Made by a program: the position numbers and the translations under genes. DNA of 64,000 nucleotides from Providencia rettgeri (GTDB lineage Bacteria > Pseudomonadota > Gammaproteobacteria > Enterobacterales > Enterobacteriaceae). Below are positions 8,514-18,098 of this stretch, in pieces. Each line of letters begins with the position of its first letter. Position 1 is the first letter of the stretch. Location: NCBI RefSeq assembly GCF_023205015.1, contig NZ_CP096258.1, positions 3,038,001 through 3,102,000 of the forward strand, written 5' to 3'. The notes under the pieces are model-generated. The model was not told the DNA's origin, searched no databases, and was given only the letters and a program-made list of their open reading frames with translations.

Positions 8514-9473
8514 ATGGTTGGTGCTCGCATGAAAAAAGCAGAGTATTTTATAAAAAAATTACGCTCACTCATTATGAGTGATAAAATCTATCTCTCTAAT
8601 AAATTTGCTAAAAAACTCAATTATCGCCCTGATTTTAAAGTACCCAAAAGCTTTAATGAGAAAGTAAACTTTAGAATGCTACGAGATAAAAATCCATTAT
8701 ATTCACAATATGCGGATAAACTTACGGTTAGGGGATATATTTCCCGAACAATAGGAGATGAATATTTAGTTCCTATTATAGCCACTTATAAAAATACCGA
8801 TGAAATCGATATAAATAAACTGCCAGAGCGTTTTGTTTTAAAATGTAATCATGATAGTGGCAGTAGCATTATTTGTCGCAATAAAGCACAATTTGATTGG
8901 CCAAAAGCTAAAAACAAATTGGATTTTCACTTAACTAAAAATCTTTACTATATTACCCGTGAACGCCATTATAAAACGATTCCCGCACAAATTATGTGCG
9001 AAGAATATATTGATTTATTTGCTAATAAAAACCGAAAGTTAGTGCCTGAAACATGCAGGATCCACTGCTTCTCTGGTAAGCCTGTCTATGCAGAGATTGA
9101 CTACTCCGACGAATTTGGCAATGAATTTATTAATATTTACGATACCAACTGGCAATTGCAACCCGTGACTTTTGGTTATCCAAACATGATGGAACCTGTA
9201 CCTGAGCCACCATTATTCAAAGAAATGTTACGATTAGCAGAAATACTCGTCACACCTTTTGATTATTGCCGAGCTGATTTTTTGATGTCTAATGAAAATA
9301 CGTTGTATTTCAGTGAACTCACTTTCGCTCCAAATGCAGGTAGAACTGAAATATCGCCGCTATCATGGGATTTCAAATTGGGAGAGCTTTGGGAACAACG
9401 TATTGTCCGTAACACAAGGCATTTACCTATTGAAGCACAACTGGCACCTTCAATTGCAAATAAAAAGAAATAA
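8514..9473 (+). CDS. ATP-grasp family protein (TupA-like)
   Basis: A 319-residue cytoplasmic protein resembling the TupA-like ATP-grasp family, whose members are usually found in polysaccharide or teichuronopeptide loci and are thought to join acidic or amino groups onto glycans. Recognisable parts: FNEKVNFRMLRD near the N-terminus, YADKLTVRGYI, then LPERFVLKCNHDSGS (nucleotide loop), an IMCEEYID strand, and the C-terminal CRADFLMSNENTLYFSELTFAPNAG, which carries the acidic metal ligands. No glycan genes lie beside it. The start is uncertain: no good ribosome binding site precedes 8514, and an ATG at 8529 would shorten the protein by five residues. Very AT-rich upstream DNA hints at transfer. 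Confidence 0.75.
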   Translation: MVGARMKKAEYFIKKLRSLIMSDKIYLSNKFAKKLNYRPDFKVPKSFNEKVNFRMLRDKNPLYSQYADKLTVRGYISRTIGDEYLVPIIATYKNTDEIDINKLPERFVLKCNHDSGSSIICRNKAQFDWPKAKNKLDFHLTKNLYYITRERHYKTIPAQIMCEEYIDLFANKNRKLVPETCRIHCFSGKPVYAEIDYSDEFGNEFINIYDTNWQLQPVTFGYPNMMEPVPEPPLFKEMLRLAEILVTPFDYCRADFLMSNENTLYFSELTFAPNAGRTEISPLSWDFKLGELWEQRIVRNTRHLPIEAQLAPSIANKKK

Positions 9474-9484
9474 TTAGAACGTAA

Positions 9485-9516
9485 AAAAGGCTCTGAGATT
9501 ACTCACAGAGCCTTTT
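9485..9516. terminator. Bidirectional terminator between convergent genes
   Basis: AAAAGGCTCTG at 9485-9495 pairs with CAGAGCCTTTT at 9506-9516; A-run on one side and T-run on the other allow use by both the ATP-grasp gene (plus) and the MFS gene (minus). Confidence 0.85.
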
Positions 9517-9543
9517 ATTTGCCGGTTTTATTTATCGACAAAA

Positions 9544-10707
9544 TTAATTTGCTAACACGCTGGCTTTGCGACGTAAGCTGGCAATTAACATATAAATTGC
9601 AGTCACTAGCAGCACAATAAAGAAGAAATTCACTAACCCATTATATTGGCCTAAAAACGTCCCCGCAGCGATAGGTCCCATCGCTGAACCAATACTGTAA
9701 CTAAACAGCATCACTTGGGTTGCAGCAACAATGTAAGAGGAATCTAAGCCATCACACGCTAGCGTTATCGCCACTGGATATAAGGCAAAAGTTGACATGC
9801 CGAGTAATCCTAAAGCGACAATCATCACCAAATAATCACTCGAAATATAAATAACTCCCATAGCAAAAACACCTAATAATGAAACCATGGCAAGCAATAA
9901 GGTTTTACTCATTAAAATAGATAATTTGCTAACAACTGGCTGTATTAACATCCCACCAAGAATAATTGAAGCCATCAACACCCCCACTTGATCGGTGGTG
10001 AACTGGTCTTTTTTCAATGATAACGGCATTAACCCATAGATAGTCCCCATGGTAATTCCAGAAACCATACAACCAATAATTGCAGGTTTACTTAAACGAG
10101 CAATTTTCTTCAATGAGAGTTTTTGATGTGAACCACTATCTGGCTGGCCTTGACGTACCAATAACGGTGGCATGACCGCCAATAATAATAGTCCTAATAC
10201 CACCATAAACGGATAAGTACCCTGAGTTCCAATGACACCAATAGCAAGCTGGCCAAGGGTTGTTCCGCCATACAATGACGTCATATAAAAACTTAAACGT
10301 TTAGCGCGCTCTTTCGGATTGTCACCAATCAATAACCAAGATTCAACCACCACAAAAATCCCCGCCACTGCTACCCCCGCAATTAAGCGATTCGGTAACC
10401 AAGCTTCAATGGTTGGTGCCCATGGCAGTACGATAACTGTCGCGGCAAGCATCAATAAGAAACCTATAAATGCAAGGCGATGGCCTATTTTGGCAATAAC
10501 GGGTTCAATTAACATTGAGCCAATTAATAGACCAATATAATACGCACTCGCTAACCAGCCCGCATATTGCGTATCAATACCAAAGCTTCCCATCGATAAT
10601 GGGATTAAACTCATTAAATAACCCGATGCAATAGCAAAAATCGTTAACCCTGCAACAGGAACGAATGCATTGTCGCGTTTGCGCATGATAGTAGTGGACT
10701 GATTCAC
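9544..10707 (-). CDS. MFS transporter, YcaD-like
   Basis: Inner-membrane major facilitator protein with about 12 hydrophobic helices. It resembles the YcaD subgroup: GWLASAYYIGLLIGS in TM2, AGVAVAGIFVVVESWLL in TM4 and TIYGLMPLSL, FALYPVAI in the second half. Substrate unknown. Start: a GTG at 10707 is favoured because GGAG lies about 10 bases upstream, giving 387 residues; an ATG at 10686 has no ribosome binding site, and an ATG at 10749 would add a stretch the family lacks. The gene is single, bounded by the shared terminator downstream. Confidence 0.8.
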   Translation of the reverse strand: MNQSTTIMRKRDNAFVPVAGLTIFAIASGYLMSLIPLSMGSFGIDTQYAGWLASAYYIGLLIGSMLIEPVIAKIGHRLAFIGFLLMLAATVIVLPWAPTIEAWLPNRLIAGVAVAGIFVVVESWLLIGDNPKERAKRLSFYMTSLYGGTTLGQLAIGVIGTQGTYPFMVVLGLLLLAVMPPLLVRQGQPDSGSHQKLSLKKIARLSKPAIIGCMVSGITMGTIYGLMPLSLKKDQFTTDQVGVLMASIILGGMLIQPVVSKLSILMSKTLLLAMVSLLGVFAMGVIYISSDYLVMIVALGLLGMSTFALYPVAITLACDGLDSSYIVAATQVMLFSYSIGSAMGPIAAGTFLGQYNGLVNFFFIVLLVTAIYMLIASLRRKASVLAN

Positions 10708-10749
10708 GCCCCACTCTCCAACTAACAAAATAAATAATATGCGCTGCAA

Positions 10750-11354
10750 CTACATCGTAGAATACGACAACATTGTGTTCCTAATTAAAGAACACATTTC
10801 GGCGATTAGTGCAGTAGTAAAAAAACAAAGATAAGACTAATTTGAGCGCAATATAGAACGTTCAATCATGAAGTTAAAATGAGAAAATCTAATGGTGACT
10901 AACAAAATAATTTATGTGAGAAAAATCACGTTTTTTTTGTAAGTTAACCCCGTTCAAAAACGGCAAAAAACAGATAAAAATCAATATAAAAACAACAGGT
11001 TAGAAAACAAACAGATAAAATTACCTCTGTTACTTTTAGATACAACTTAAACTAAATACAAGGCACCTAAAAAGTGCTTAATCACAAAAAAAATTATTTA
11101 TTGTTTTCTCCTGCTGAATAAGCTGATTGATGAAGCAAATTCGCCTTACTCAATTTACTAAAACAATTTATTTCACTTTTTTACTTAAAATAGAGAAATT
11201 AATTTTCTAATAATAAAATTAAGCCAACACTGATAACTATCATTCTCTATTCTTTGCCTTTAGTGACTTATGACACCTTAACATTCATATTGTCAATGAG
11301 TACCTAATTTGCATACTCTTTTTCTTTGGAAGGCAAGCACCTCTCAAAAGGTGA
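10750..11354. other. Intergenic region between MFS gene and prpR
   Basis: About 600 bp of AT-rich DNA with many A-runs and no supported protein gene. CACCT/AGGTG at about 11338-11352, just after the prpR stop, could form a very small hairpin. It should hold the MFS promoter near 10760-10900. Confidence 0.4.
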
Positions 11355-12941
11355 TTAGGAATGGGAAGAAAGTCTTCGCCATAGCGTCGTTCTGCTAATA
11401 CCTAGATACTGAGCCACGGCTTTACGGTCACCATTAAATTTAGCCATCACCTCTTCTAACGATTCATTAGATTTATCTTTTATTACAGCGTCCTTATATT
11501 CACTTTCCTGCCTTTCTGGGGATAAACTGGTTAGCATTTGTGTTGTGATCGTTTTTTCTGGGTAAGCACTGCAATACAACGCGACTCGCTCCATTAAATT
11601 TCTGAGTTCTCGCACATTACCGGGCCATGAATAATCAAGAAAAAAACGTTTACATGCAATTAACTGTTGCACGCGAAATGCGGGGAGTGGCAAGATCAAG
11701 CCTGCAAAAGCTAATTTAAGTAGCCGCTCCGCTAATACTAAAATATCATCACCGCGTTCGTTGAGCGCAGGCACGCGCATTCTCAGTACTCCGAGCCGAT
11801 AAAATAGATCGGCTCGAAAACGTCCTTCTTTCACCCAGCGGTCTAAATCACAATGGGTTGCACAAATGACCCGAACATTCACTTGCAGCGGTTTATACCC
11901 GCCGACTCGCACTACAGATCGCTCCTCAAGAACCCGCAACAATTTTGTTTGCAATGCGATAGGCATTTCACCGATTTCATCTAAAAACAGTGTTCCCCCA
12001 CTCGCCAATTCAAATAGCCCTGCTCGACCACCGCGACGAGATCCCGTAAAAGCACCTTCTTCATAACCAAATAATTCGGCTTCTAATAATGTTTCAGGTA
12101 TCGCCCCACAGTTAACAGCGACAAAAGGCATTTGCTGTTTACTACGCTTATGTTGATTAAATAAGGTATATTCGTGATGGATCCCTTGCGCCACCATCTC
12201 CTTTCCTGTTCCACTCGCACCTTGGATCAATACCGTTGCATCAGAGCGTGCATACAACATAATAGTTTGCCTAACACGCTCCATCGATAATGACGAACCA
12301 ATCAAGTCGTTTATGGTATAACGAACTTTTGCGGGGTTAGGCGGAAGGTATTTACCTTGCGAATGGTTTTCACGCCTCGACATTCGGCTTAATTCGATAG
12401 CATCTGAAAATGCTTGCTGTATGGTTTCTGTGGAATAGACAAAAACCCCAGTCATCCCCATTTCATCCGCCAGATCCATGATTAATCCAGCCCCCACGAC
12501 AACAGAAATCCCCATGGCTTTTAGTGCTTTAAGCTGAGACCTTGCATCCTCCGCAGTGACGTAGCTCCGCTGCTCGATTTGTAAACCAAAACGCTGCTGA
12601 AATTCATCTAATGAAGAAAGCGTTTTTTTATAATTGATGATCCCGACTTTATCGCTAATTTCCCGAGCTTGAGCCAATGCTTGCATAACATCGAAACCAC
12701 TGATTTTCACAATAATAACAGGGACTGAAACATGACTTTTTAAATAAGCCCCATTTGAACCCGCACTGATAATGGCGTCACAGTGCCCATCCTGTAATCG
12801 TTGACGAACGGCCTCTACCGCCTGCTCAAAACCAAGATTGAGTGGTGTGATTTCCGCTTGCTCACTAAATTCAGGGCTGATATCTCGAAACAATGTAAAT
12901 AATCGGGACACTGAAACCGTCCAAATAATGGGTTTTTCCAT
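11355..12941 (-). CDS. prpR: Sigma-54-dependent activator of propionate catabolism PrpR
   Basis: Enhancer-binding protein that senses 2-methylcitrate and activates the divergent prpBCD promoter with sigma-54 RNA polymerase. Domain order: PrpR-type N-terminal sensor (about 1-190), AAA+ ATPase with Walker A GASGTGKE at about 241-248 and the sigma-54 contact loop GAFTGSRRGG, then a Fis-type helix-turn-helix at the end (DRKAVAQYLGISRTTLWRRL). The ATG at 12941 gives 528 residues, the same length as the E. coli protein; a GTG two codons earlier overlaps the ribosome binding site. It is transcribed away from prpB across a 242-bp control region. Confidence 0.96.
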   Translation of the reverse strand: MEKPIIWTVSVSRLFTLFRDISPEFSEQAEITPLNLGFEQAVEAVRQRLQDGHCDAIISAGSNGAYLKSHVSVPVIIVKISGFDVMQALAQAREISDKVGIINYKKTLSSLDEFQQRFGLQIEQRSYVTAEDARSQLKALKAMGISVVVGAGLIMDLADEMGMTGVFVYSTETIQQAFSDAIELSRMSRRENHSQGKYLPPNPAKVRYTINDLIGSSLSMERVRQTIMLYARSDATVLIQGASGTGKEMVAQGIHHEYTLFNQHKRSKQQMPFVAVNCGAIPETLLEAELFGYEEGAFTGSRRGGRAGLFELASGGTLFLDEIGEMPIALQTKLLRVLEERSVVRVGGYKPLQVNVRVICATHCDLDRWVKEGRFRADLFYRLGVLRMRVPALNERGDDILVLAERLLKLAFAGLILPLPAFRVQQLIACKRFFLDYSWPGNVRELRNLMERVALYCSAYPEKTITTQMLTSLSPERQESEYKDAVIKDKSNESLEEVMAKFNGDRKAVAQYLGISRTTLWRRLSSHS

Positions 12942-12963
12942 CGTCACCCTACCTTCTCAATAC

Positions 12964-13007
12964 GTTTCAAATTTGTTTCATTTAACAATATATGGTTTCA
13001 ATGAAAC
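12964..13007. promoter_or_regulatory. Candidate PrpR binding sites
   Basis: A perfect inverted repeat GTTTCA-A-TGAAAC lies at 12995-13007, and two further GTTTCA half-sites lie at 12964-12969 and 12975-12980. They are about 105-150 bp upstream of the sigma-54 promoter of prpB, the normal place for enhancer-binding protein sites, and close to the prpR start. Confidence 0.6.
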
Positions 13008-13110
13008 ATACCAACCGATTATTTTAAATTTGGTTTTCTTATCACAAACAAAAAAATCCCCACCCGATTGATTTCATAGAATTTTCCATTGCCCTTCATT
13101 TAATTCAAGG

Positions 13111-13127
13111 TTGGCACGTCAATTGCT
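13111..13127 (+). promoter_or_regulatory. Sigma-54 promoter of prpBCD
   Basis: TTGGCAC-GTCAA-TTGCT matches the -24/-12 consensus TGGCAC-N5-TTGCW without a mismatch. It lies 56 bp before the prpB start and points toward prpB, in line with control by PrpR. Confidence 0.9.
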
Positions 13128-13183
13128 AGGTGACTATGGCTACCCAATTTCATTACAATTAATTAACACCACATGAGGCTATT

Positions 13184-14071
13184 ATGTCGTCATTTAGTGC
13201 AGGACAAAAGTTTCGCGAAGCTATCAAGCAAGAGTCTCCACTACAGCTTGTTGGAGCCATCAATGCCAACCACGCACTTCTTGCTAAACAAGCTGGCTAT
13301 AAAGCTATTTATTTATCTGGCGGTGGCGTTGCTGCTGGCTCATTAGGCATGCCTGACTTAGGTATCTCAACGTTAGATGATGTTTTAATTGATATTCGAC
13401 GCATTACTGACGTATGCGACTTACCGCTAATGGTTGACGCGGATATTGGCTTTGGCCCTTCTGCTTTCAATGTCGCACGCACGGTAAAATCATTTTGTAA
13501 GGCAGGCGCAGCTGGGTTACATATTGAAGACCAAGTAGGCGCAAAACGCTGTGGTCATCGCCCTAATAAAGAGATTGTGTCGACACAAGAGATGGTCGAC
13601 CGCATCAAAGCCGCCGTTGATGCACGAACTGATGACAGTTTTGTCATTATGGCTCGAACCGATGCATTAGCGGTCGAAGGCCTTGATGCCGCGCTCGAAC
13701 GTGCACAAGCCTACATAGAAGCCGGTGCAGATATGCTTTTCCCAGAGGCAATCACTGAACTTTCTATGTATCAACAGTTTACGAGCAACACCTCGGCTCC
13801 CGTACTGGCCAATTTAACCGAATTTGGCCAAACCCCTTTATTTACCCTTGATGAATTACGCAGTGTGGGTATTGCCATTGCGCTTTATCCACTGTCTGCA
13901 TTTCGAGCCATGAATAGAGCGGCTGAACAGGTTTATACAACGTTACGTAAAGAAGGCACGCAAAAAAGTGTCATACCACTCATGCAGACTCGAGAAGAAC
14001 TGTATCAAAGTATTCATTATTACGATTATGAACAAAAGCTGGATGCACTCTTTTCCCAGAAAAAATCATAA
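13184..14071 (+). CDS. prpB: 2-methylisocitrate lyase
   Basis: Cleaves 2-methylisocitrate to pyruvate and succinate, the last step of the methylcitrate cycle for propionate. The 295-residue protein of the isocitrate lyase/PEP mutase superfamily shows the catalytic loop KRCGHRPNKE, the metal-binding VDADIGFG and the LSGGGVAAGSLGMPD substrate region. It is first in the operon, directly after the sigma-54 promoter. Confidence 0.97.
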   Translation: MSSFSAGQKFREAIKQESPLQLVGAINANHALLAKQAGYKAIYLSGGGVAAGSLGMPDLGISTLDDVLIDIRRITDVCDLPLMVDADIGFGPSAFNVARTVKSFCKAGAAGLHIEDQVGAKRCGHRPNKEIVSTQEMVDRIKAAVDARTDDSFVIMARTDALAVEGLDAALERAQAYIEAGADMLFPEAITELSMYQQFTSNTSAPVLANLTEFGQTPLFTLDELRSVGIAIALYPLSAFRAMNRAAEQVYTTLRKEGTQKSVIPLMQTREELYQSIHYYDYEQKLDALFSQKKS

Positions 14072-14128
14072 TTTTAAGCACTTATCATTACTAAAAGTTG
14101 CATCTCCTCTGTCCCCTACAAGGAATAA

Positions 14129-15295
14129 ATGATGAATGAACAACTTAGTCGTACTGAAGCACCTCAATTTAAACCTAAAAAATCAGTTGCACTGTCTGGT
14201 GTAGCAGCTGGAAACACAGCGCTTTGTACCGTTGGACGTAATGGTAATGACCTGCATTATCGCGGGTTTGACATTCACGACTTAGCCACACAGTGTGAAT
14301 TTGAAGAAATCGCGCATTTGCTCATCCATGACAAGCTCCCTACCGCAACTGAGCTCGCTGCATACAAAGAAAAATTACAATCCTTTCGAGGATTACCCGC
14401 AAGTGTCAAACAAACCTTAGAATCAATACCGGCGAACGCACACCCGATGGACGTCATGCGTACAGGCGTATCCATGATGGGATGTGTATTACCCGAAAAA
14501 GAATCACACCCTTTTTCGGGCGCTAGAGATATCGCTGACCGCTTGTTAGCATCACTGGGTTCGATGTTGTTGTATTGGTACCACTTTAGCCACCACGGAC
14601 GACGCATTGAAACCCAAACAGATGATGATTCGATTGGCGCGCATTTCTTGCATCTATTACACGGCAAAAAGCCCCCTGCTCAATGGGAAAAATTCATGCA
14701 TATTGCGGCAATTTTATACGCAGAACATGAATTTAACGCATCCACATTCGCAGCGAGGGTTATTGCGGGAACAGGCACCGATTTTTACTCTGCAATGACA
14801 GGTGCAATTGCCGCCCTGCGTGGCCCAAAACACGGTGGTGCAAATGAAGTTTCATTAGAAATTCAGCAACGTTATGCATCAATGGACGAAGCGGAACAAG
14901 ATATTATCGCCCGGGTTAAAAACAGTGAGGTTATCATTGGCTTTGGCCACCCAGTTTATACTCTCGCAGATCCCCGTCATCCCATAATCAAATCTGTCGC
15001 CTTACAGTTATCAGAACAAAATCTAAATCGACATCTTTATACCGTTGCAGATCGCATTGAATCCGTTATGAAACGTGAAAAAAATATGTTTCCAAACTTA
15101 GATTGGTTTTCTGCTGTGGCTTATCACCTTATGGGTATCCCTACCGCCATGTTTACACCTCTATTTGTTATGGCACGTACCGCTGGTTGGTCAGCCCATA
15201 TTATTGAACAACGACAAGATAATAAAATTATTCGCCCTTCAGCCAACTATGTTGGACCTGAAAATCAATTATTTATTCCTATAGAACAGCGTTAA
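14129..15295 (+). CDS. prpC: 2-methylcitrate synthase
   Basis: Condenses propionyl-CoA with oxaloacetate to 2-methylcitrate. The citrate synthase family is shown by LIHDKLPT, the catalytic-region blocks GPKHGGANE and GFGHPVYTLADPRHPIIK, and the late AVAYHLMGIPTAMFTPLFVMARTAGW. ATG at 14129 follows AAGGAATAA; the next codon is also ATG-type context (MMNEQ), so the start could shift by one codon. It lies 57 bp after prpB. Length (388) agrees with the short bacterial methylcitrate synthases. Confidence 0.96.
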   Translation: MMNEQLSRTEAPQFKPKKSVALSGVAAGNTALCTVGRNGNDLHYRGFDIHDLATQCEFEEIAHLLIHDKLPTATELAAYKEKLQSFRGLPASVKQTLESIPANAHPMDVMRTGVSMMGCVLPEKESHPFSGARDIADRLLASLGSMLLYWYHFSHHGRRIETQTDDDSIGAHFLHLLHGKKPPAQWEKFMHIAAILYAEHEFNASTFAARVIAGTGTDFYSAMTGAIAALRGPKHGGANEVSLEIQQRYASMDEAEQDIIARVKNSEVIIGFGHPVYTLADPRHPIIKSVALQLSEQNLNRHLYTVADRIESVMKREKNMFPNLDWFSAVAYHLMGIPTAMFTPLFVMARTAGWSAHIIEQRQDNKIIRPSANYVGPENQLFIPIEQR

Positions 15296-15306
15296 AAGGT
15301 AACCTA

Positions 15307-16761
15307 ATGACAACACAAACCGTGCGTTCGCAACAAATTGAATTTGATAAAGTGATCAGCGATATTGTTGATTATGTAATGGATTACCCGATTACTTCTG
15401 ACCTTGCCTATGATACGGCTTATTATTGCCTACTCGACACCCTGGGTTGCGGGATGGAATCCCTTGAATACCCTGCGTGTAAAAAATTATTGGGCCCTAT
15501 CGTTCCAGGTACAATTGTGCCTAATGGCACAAAAATCCCAGGAACACAATTTCAATTAGACCCTGTGCAAGGTGCATTTAACCTTGGCACAATGTGCCGA
15601 TGGCTTGATTTTAATGACACTTGGCTTGCTGCCGAATGGGGGCATCCATCAGATAACCTTGGGGGGATATTAGCCACTGCGGATTGGCTTTCGCGTGAAA
15701 ACATTGCTAAAGGAAAGTCCCCATTGTCCATGAGAGATGTTTTGACTGCATTAATTAAGGCCCATGAAATTCAAGGCTGTATCGCATTAGAAAACGCCTT
15801 CAACCAAGTTGGGCTCGATCATGTTATTTTAGTCAAAGTGGCCTCAACTGCGGTTGTTTCTCATTTATTGGGCTTGGAAAGAGAACAAATTCTCAATGCG
15901 GTCTCCCAAGCATGGATTGATGGGCACAGCCTGCGTACCTACCGCCATAGCCCCAATACAGGATCTCGCAAATCATGGGCGGCAGGTGACGCCACTTCCC
16001 GTGCGGTACGGCTCGCTTTAATGGCTCAAAAAGGGGAAATGGGCTACCCAACGGCATTAACGGCTAAAACATGGGGCTTTTACGATGTTTTATTTAATGG
16101 ACAGCCCCTGCGTTTTCAACGCCCTTATGGCTCATATGTCATGGAAAATGTGCTATTTAAGATTTCTTTCCCTGCTGAGTTTCATTCCCAAACCGCAGTA
16201 GAAGCCGCGTTACAACTCCATCAAACCCTCCAAAAATTAGGGAAAACGGCGCAAGATATTGAGTCGATTGCCATACGTACCCATGAGGCATGCATTCGTA
16301 TCATTGATAAAAAAGGGCCATTACATAATCCGGCAGATAGGGATCATTGCATTCAATATATGGTCGCTGTCCCATTAATTTTTGGTCGTTTAACGGCCGC
16401 TGATTATGAAGACAATATTGCTAAAGACGAACGTATCGATGCATTACGTGCAAAAATGCATTGCACAGAAGATGTCCAGTTCACCCGAGACTATCATGAC
16501 CCAGAAAAACGCTCGATTAGCAATGGGTTAACCATTACATTGAAGGATGGGCAAGTGCTTGATGAAGTTGTTATCGAGTATCCTGTTGGCCACAAGCGCC
16601 GCCGTAAAGAGGGTATGCCATTACTATTAAATAAATTTAGAGTCAATTTAGCAAGGCAATTCCCTGAGGCTCAACAAATTCGAATTCTAAAAGCCTCTCT
16701 CGATAAGCCAATGTTAGAAAAAATGCCCGTAAATGAATATATGGATTTATTTGTTATTTAA
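15307..16761 (+). CDS. prpD: 2-methylcitrate dehydratase
   Basis: Dehydrates 2-methylcitrate to 2-methyl-cis-aconitate; iron-sulfur-independent MmgE/PrpD family. The 484-residue protein shows YCLLDTLGCGMESL near the N-terminus, RWLDFNDTWLAAEWGHPSDNLGG (substrate site), SRKSWAAGDATSRAVRLA, and the late YPVGHKRRRKEGMP. It starts 11 bp after prpC. No prpE (propionyl-CoA synthetase) follows: the next gene, galM, is on the other strand. Confidence 0.96.
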   Translation: MTTQTVRSQQIEFDKVISDIVDYVMDYPITSDLAYDTAYYCLLDTLGCGMESLEYPACKKLLGPIVPGTIVPNGTKIPGTQFQLDPVQGAFNLGTMCRWLDFNDTWLAAEWGHPSDNLGGILATADWLSRENIAKGKSPLSMRDVLTALIKAHEIQGCIALENAFNQVGLDHVILVKVASTAVVSHLLGLEREQILNAVSQAWIDGHSLRTYRHSPNTGSRKSWAAGDATSRAVRLALMAQKGEMGYPTALTAKTWGFYDVLFNGQPLRFQRPYGSYVMENVLFKISFPAEFHSQTAVEAALQLHQTLQKLGKTAQDIESIAIRTHEACIRIIDKKGPLHNPADRDHCIQYMVAVPLIFGRLTAADYEDNIAKDERIDALRAKMHCTEDVQFTRDYHDPEKRSISNGLTITLKDGQVLDEVVIEYPVGHKRRRKEGMPLLLNKFRVNLARQFPEAQQIRILKASLDKPMLEKMPVNEYMDLFVI

Positions 16762-16791
16762 GTCTAAAGCTAATTATTGGCGAGCAATTCA

Positions 16792-16821
16792 ATTCAGCGC
16801 CTTAATATTGAGGCGCTGAAT
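16792..16821. terminator. Hairpin between convergent prpD and galM
   Basis: ATTCAGCGCCT at 16792-16802 pairs perfectly with AGGCGCTGAAT at 16811-16821 around an 8-base loop. There is no strong T-run on either side, but the position between two convergent genes makes a terminator role likely. Confidence 0.7.
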
Positions 16822-16834
16822 ATTCACTGAGATA

Positions 16835-17875
16835 TCAAAAAACAAATTGGTAGCGAGTTTGGTTTCGGTACACTTGTTGAGGAAACGCAATCGAACTGTA
16901 TTGTTCTCCCCACTCTGGATGATTAATGGCATCCGCTGGAAACTGAGTGGCCAACACTACCCCTGAATAAGGCACATACGTTCGAGTTTTCCCCGATGTT
17001 GCATGCAGGTTATTCCCACTATATACATGTAATGCAGCCTGTGTTGTTGCGATATTTAGCCGTACATCACCATTTGGTGCCCCCAGTGTTGCCACTGTCT
17101 GCTCACCATCGGTTAATGCGTTGTTTAATATAAACCCATGGTCATACCCACCAACGCGGTGCTGCACATCATCTTGTAAAAAGTCTCGGCCAATCCGCTT
17201 GCTTTGGCGAAAATCAAAATTGGTTTCAGCCACATTATGCCATTCACCCGTTGGAATACCGTCCATATCTGTCGGCAAGAATTGGTCTGCATCAATGTAT
17301 AAATCATGCTCCAACGCTGTTCTAACTGAATCTTCTCCCGCTAGGTTGAAGTAGATGTGGTTCGCGAGGTTTACAGGGCAAGCTTCTGTCGATTGATAAG
17401 CATGGTGAATAACAACTTGATTATCTTCTGTAAGTTCATAGCTCACCTCAACCTCTAGCCGACCTGGAAAGCCTTGTTCACCAGCAGGAGACACCAACGA
17501 AAAAATAGCTTTCTGGGGAGTTGGTTGAAAAATACCCCATATACGCTGGCTAAAATTACGCTTTCCACCATGCAAGCAATGTGCGCCTTGGTTACCAACG
17601 AGCTGATAGCGTTGTTCATTTAGTGTGAATTGTGAATTATTTATACGGTTAGCGACTCGCCCAACGGTTGAACCAAGGTATACCCCTTGCTCCATCTGTT
17701 TCGCCATATTGGGTGAACCCAAAACAACGTCTCGTTTACCTGTTACTAATGGAAGTATACAGCTAACCCAACTAGCGCCTAGACTACTGAGAATAATCTT
17801 CATACCATTTTGATTTGTAAGGGCAATAACCTTTGGGGCGCGAAATATCTGACATTGTTCTTGAGTTAACTGCAT
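16835..17875 (-). CDS. galM: Aldose 1-epimerase (galactose mutarotase)
   Basis: Interconverts alpha and beta anomers of D-galactose and other aldoses in the cytoplasm. Family motifs: STVGRVANRINNSQF, HCLHGGKRNF (substrate-binding histidine), VNLANHIYFNLAGE (catalytic histidine), and the DHGFILN region; the catalytic glutamate is expected in the last 50 residues. The ATG at 17875 is chosen because GAGGA lies 5-6 bases upstream, giving 346 residues, the usual length; an ATG at 17890 lacks such a site. No other gal genes are beside it. Confidence 0.93.
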   Translation of the reverse strand: MQLTQEQCQIFRAPKVIALTNQNGMKIILSSLGASWVSCILPLVTGKRDVVLGSPNMAKQMEQGVYLGSTVGRVANRINNSQFTLNEQRYQLVGNQGAHCLHGGKRNFSQRIWGIFQPTPQKAIFSLVSPAGEQGFPGRLEVEVSYELTEDNQVVIHHAYQSTEACPVNLANHIYFNLAGEDSVRTALEHDLYIDADQFLPTDMDGIPTGEWHNVAETNFDFRQSKRIGRDFLQDDVQHRVGGYDHGFILNNALTDGEQTVATLGAPNGDVRLNIATTQAALHVYSGNNLHATSGKTRTYVPYSGVVLATQFPADAINHPEWGEQYSSIAFPQQVYRNQTRYQFVF

Positions 17876-18041
17876 TTTTTCCTCAATCATTCAATAATCA
17901 CTATAAAGAGCGGCTTGCTATATTTACCCTTTACGTTGAAAAATACTATATTGTGCCATGCTGAAACAACATATTAATTTTCGCCTTGTTATCAATTAGG
18001 TGCAATAATTAATAGATCCTTTTTACATAATAGCTTGCAAT

Positions 18042-18070
18042 AAAAAACCGAGCCACTTTTATGCTCGGTT
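18042..18070 (-). terminator. Terminator of the CDF transporter gene
   Basis: Read on the minus strand, AACCGAGC and GCTCGGTT form the stem and TTTTTTATT follows. It lies 29 bp after the stop of the 18099-19028 gene. Confidence 0.85.
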
Positions 18071-18098
18071 CTTATCAGAAAAGAAAATCAACCTATCA

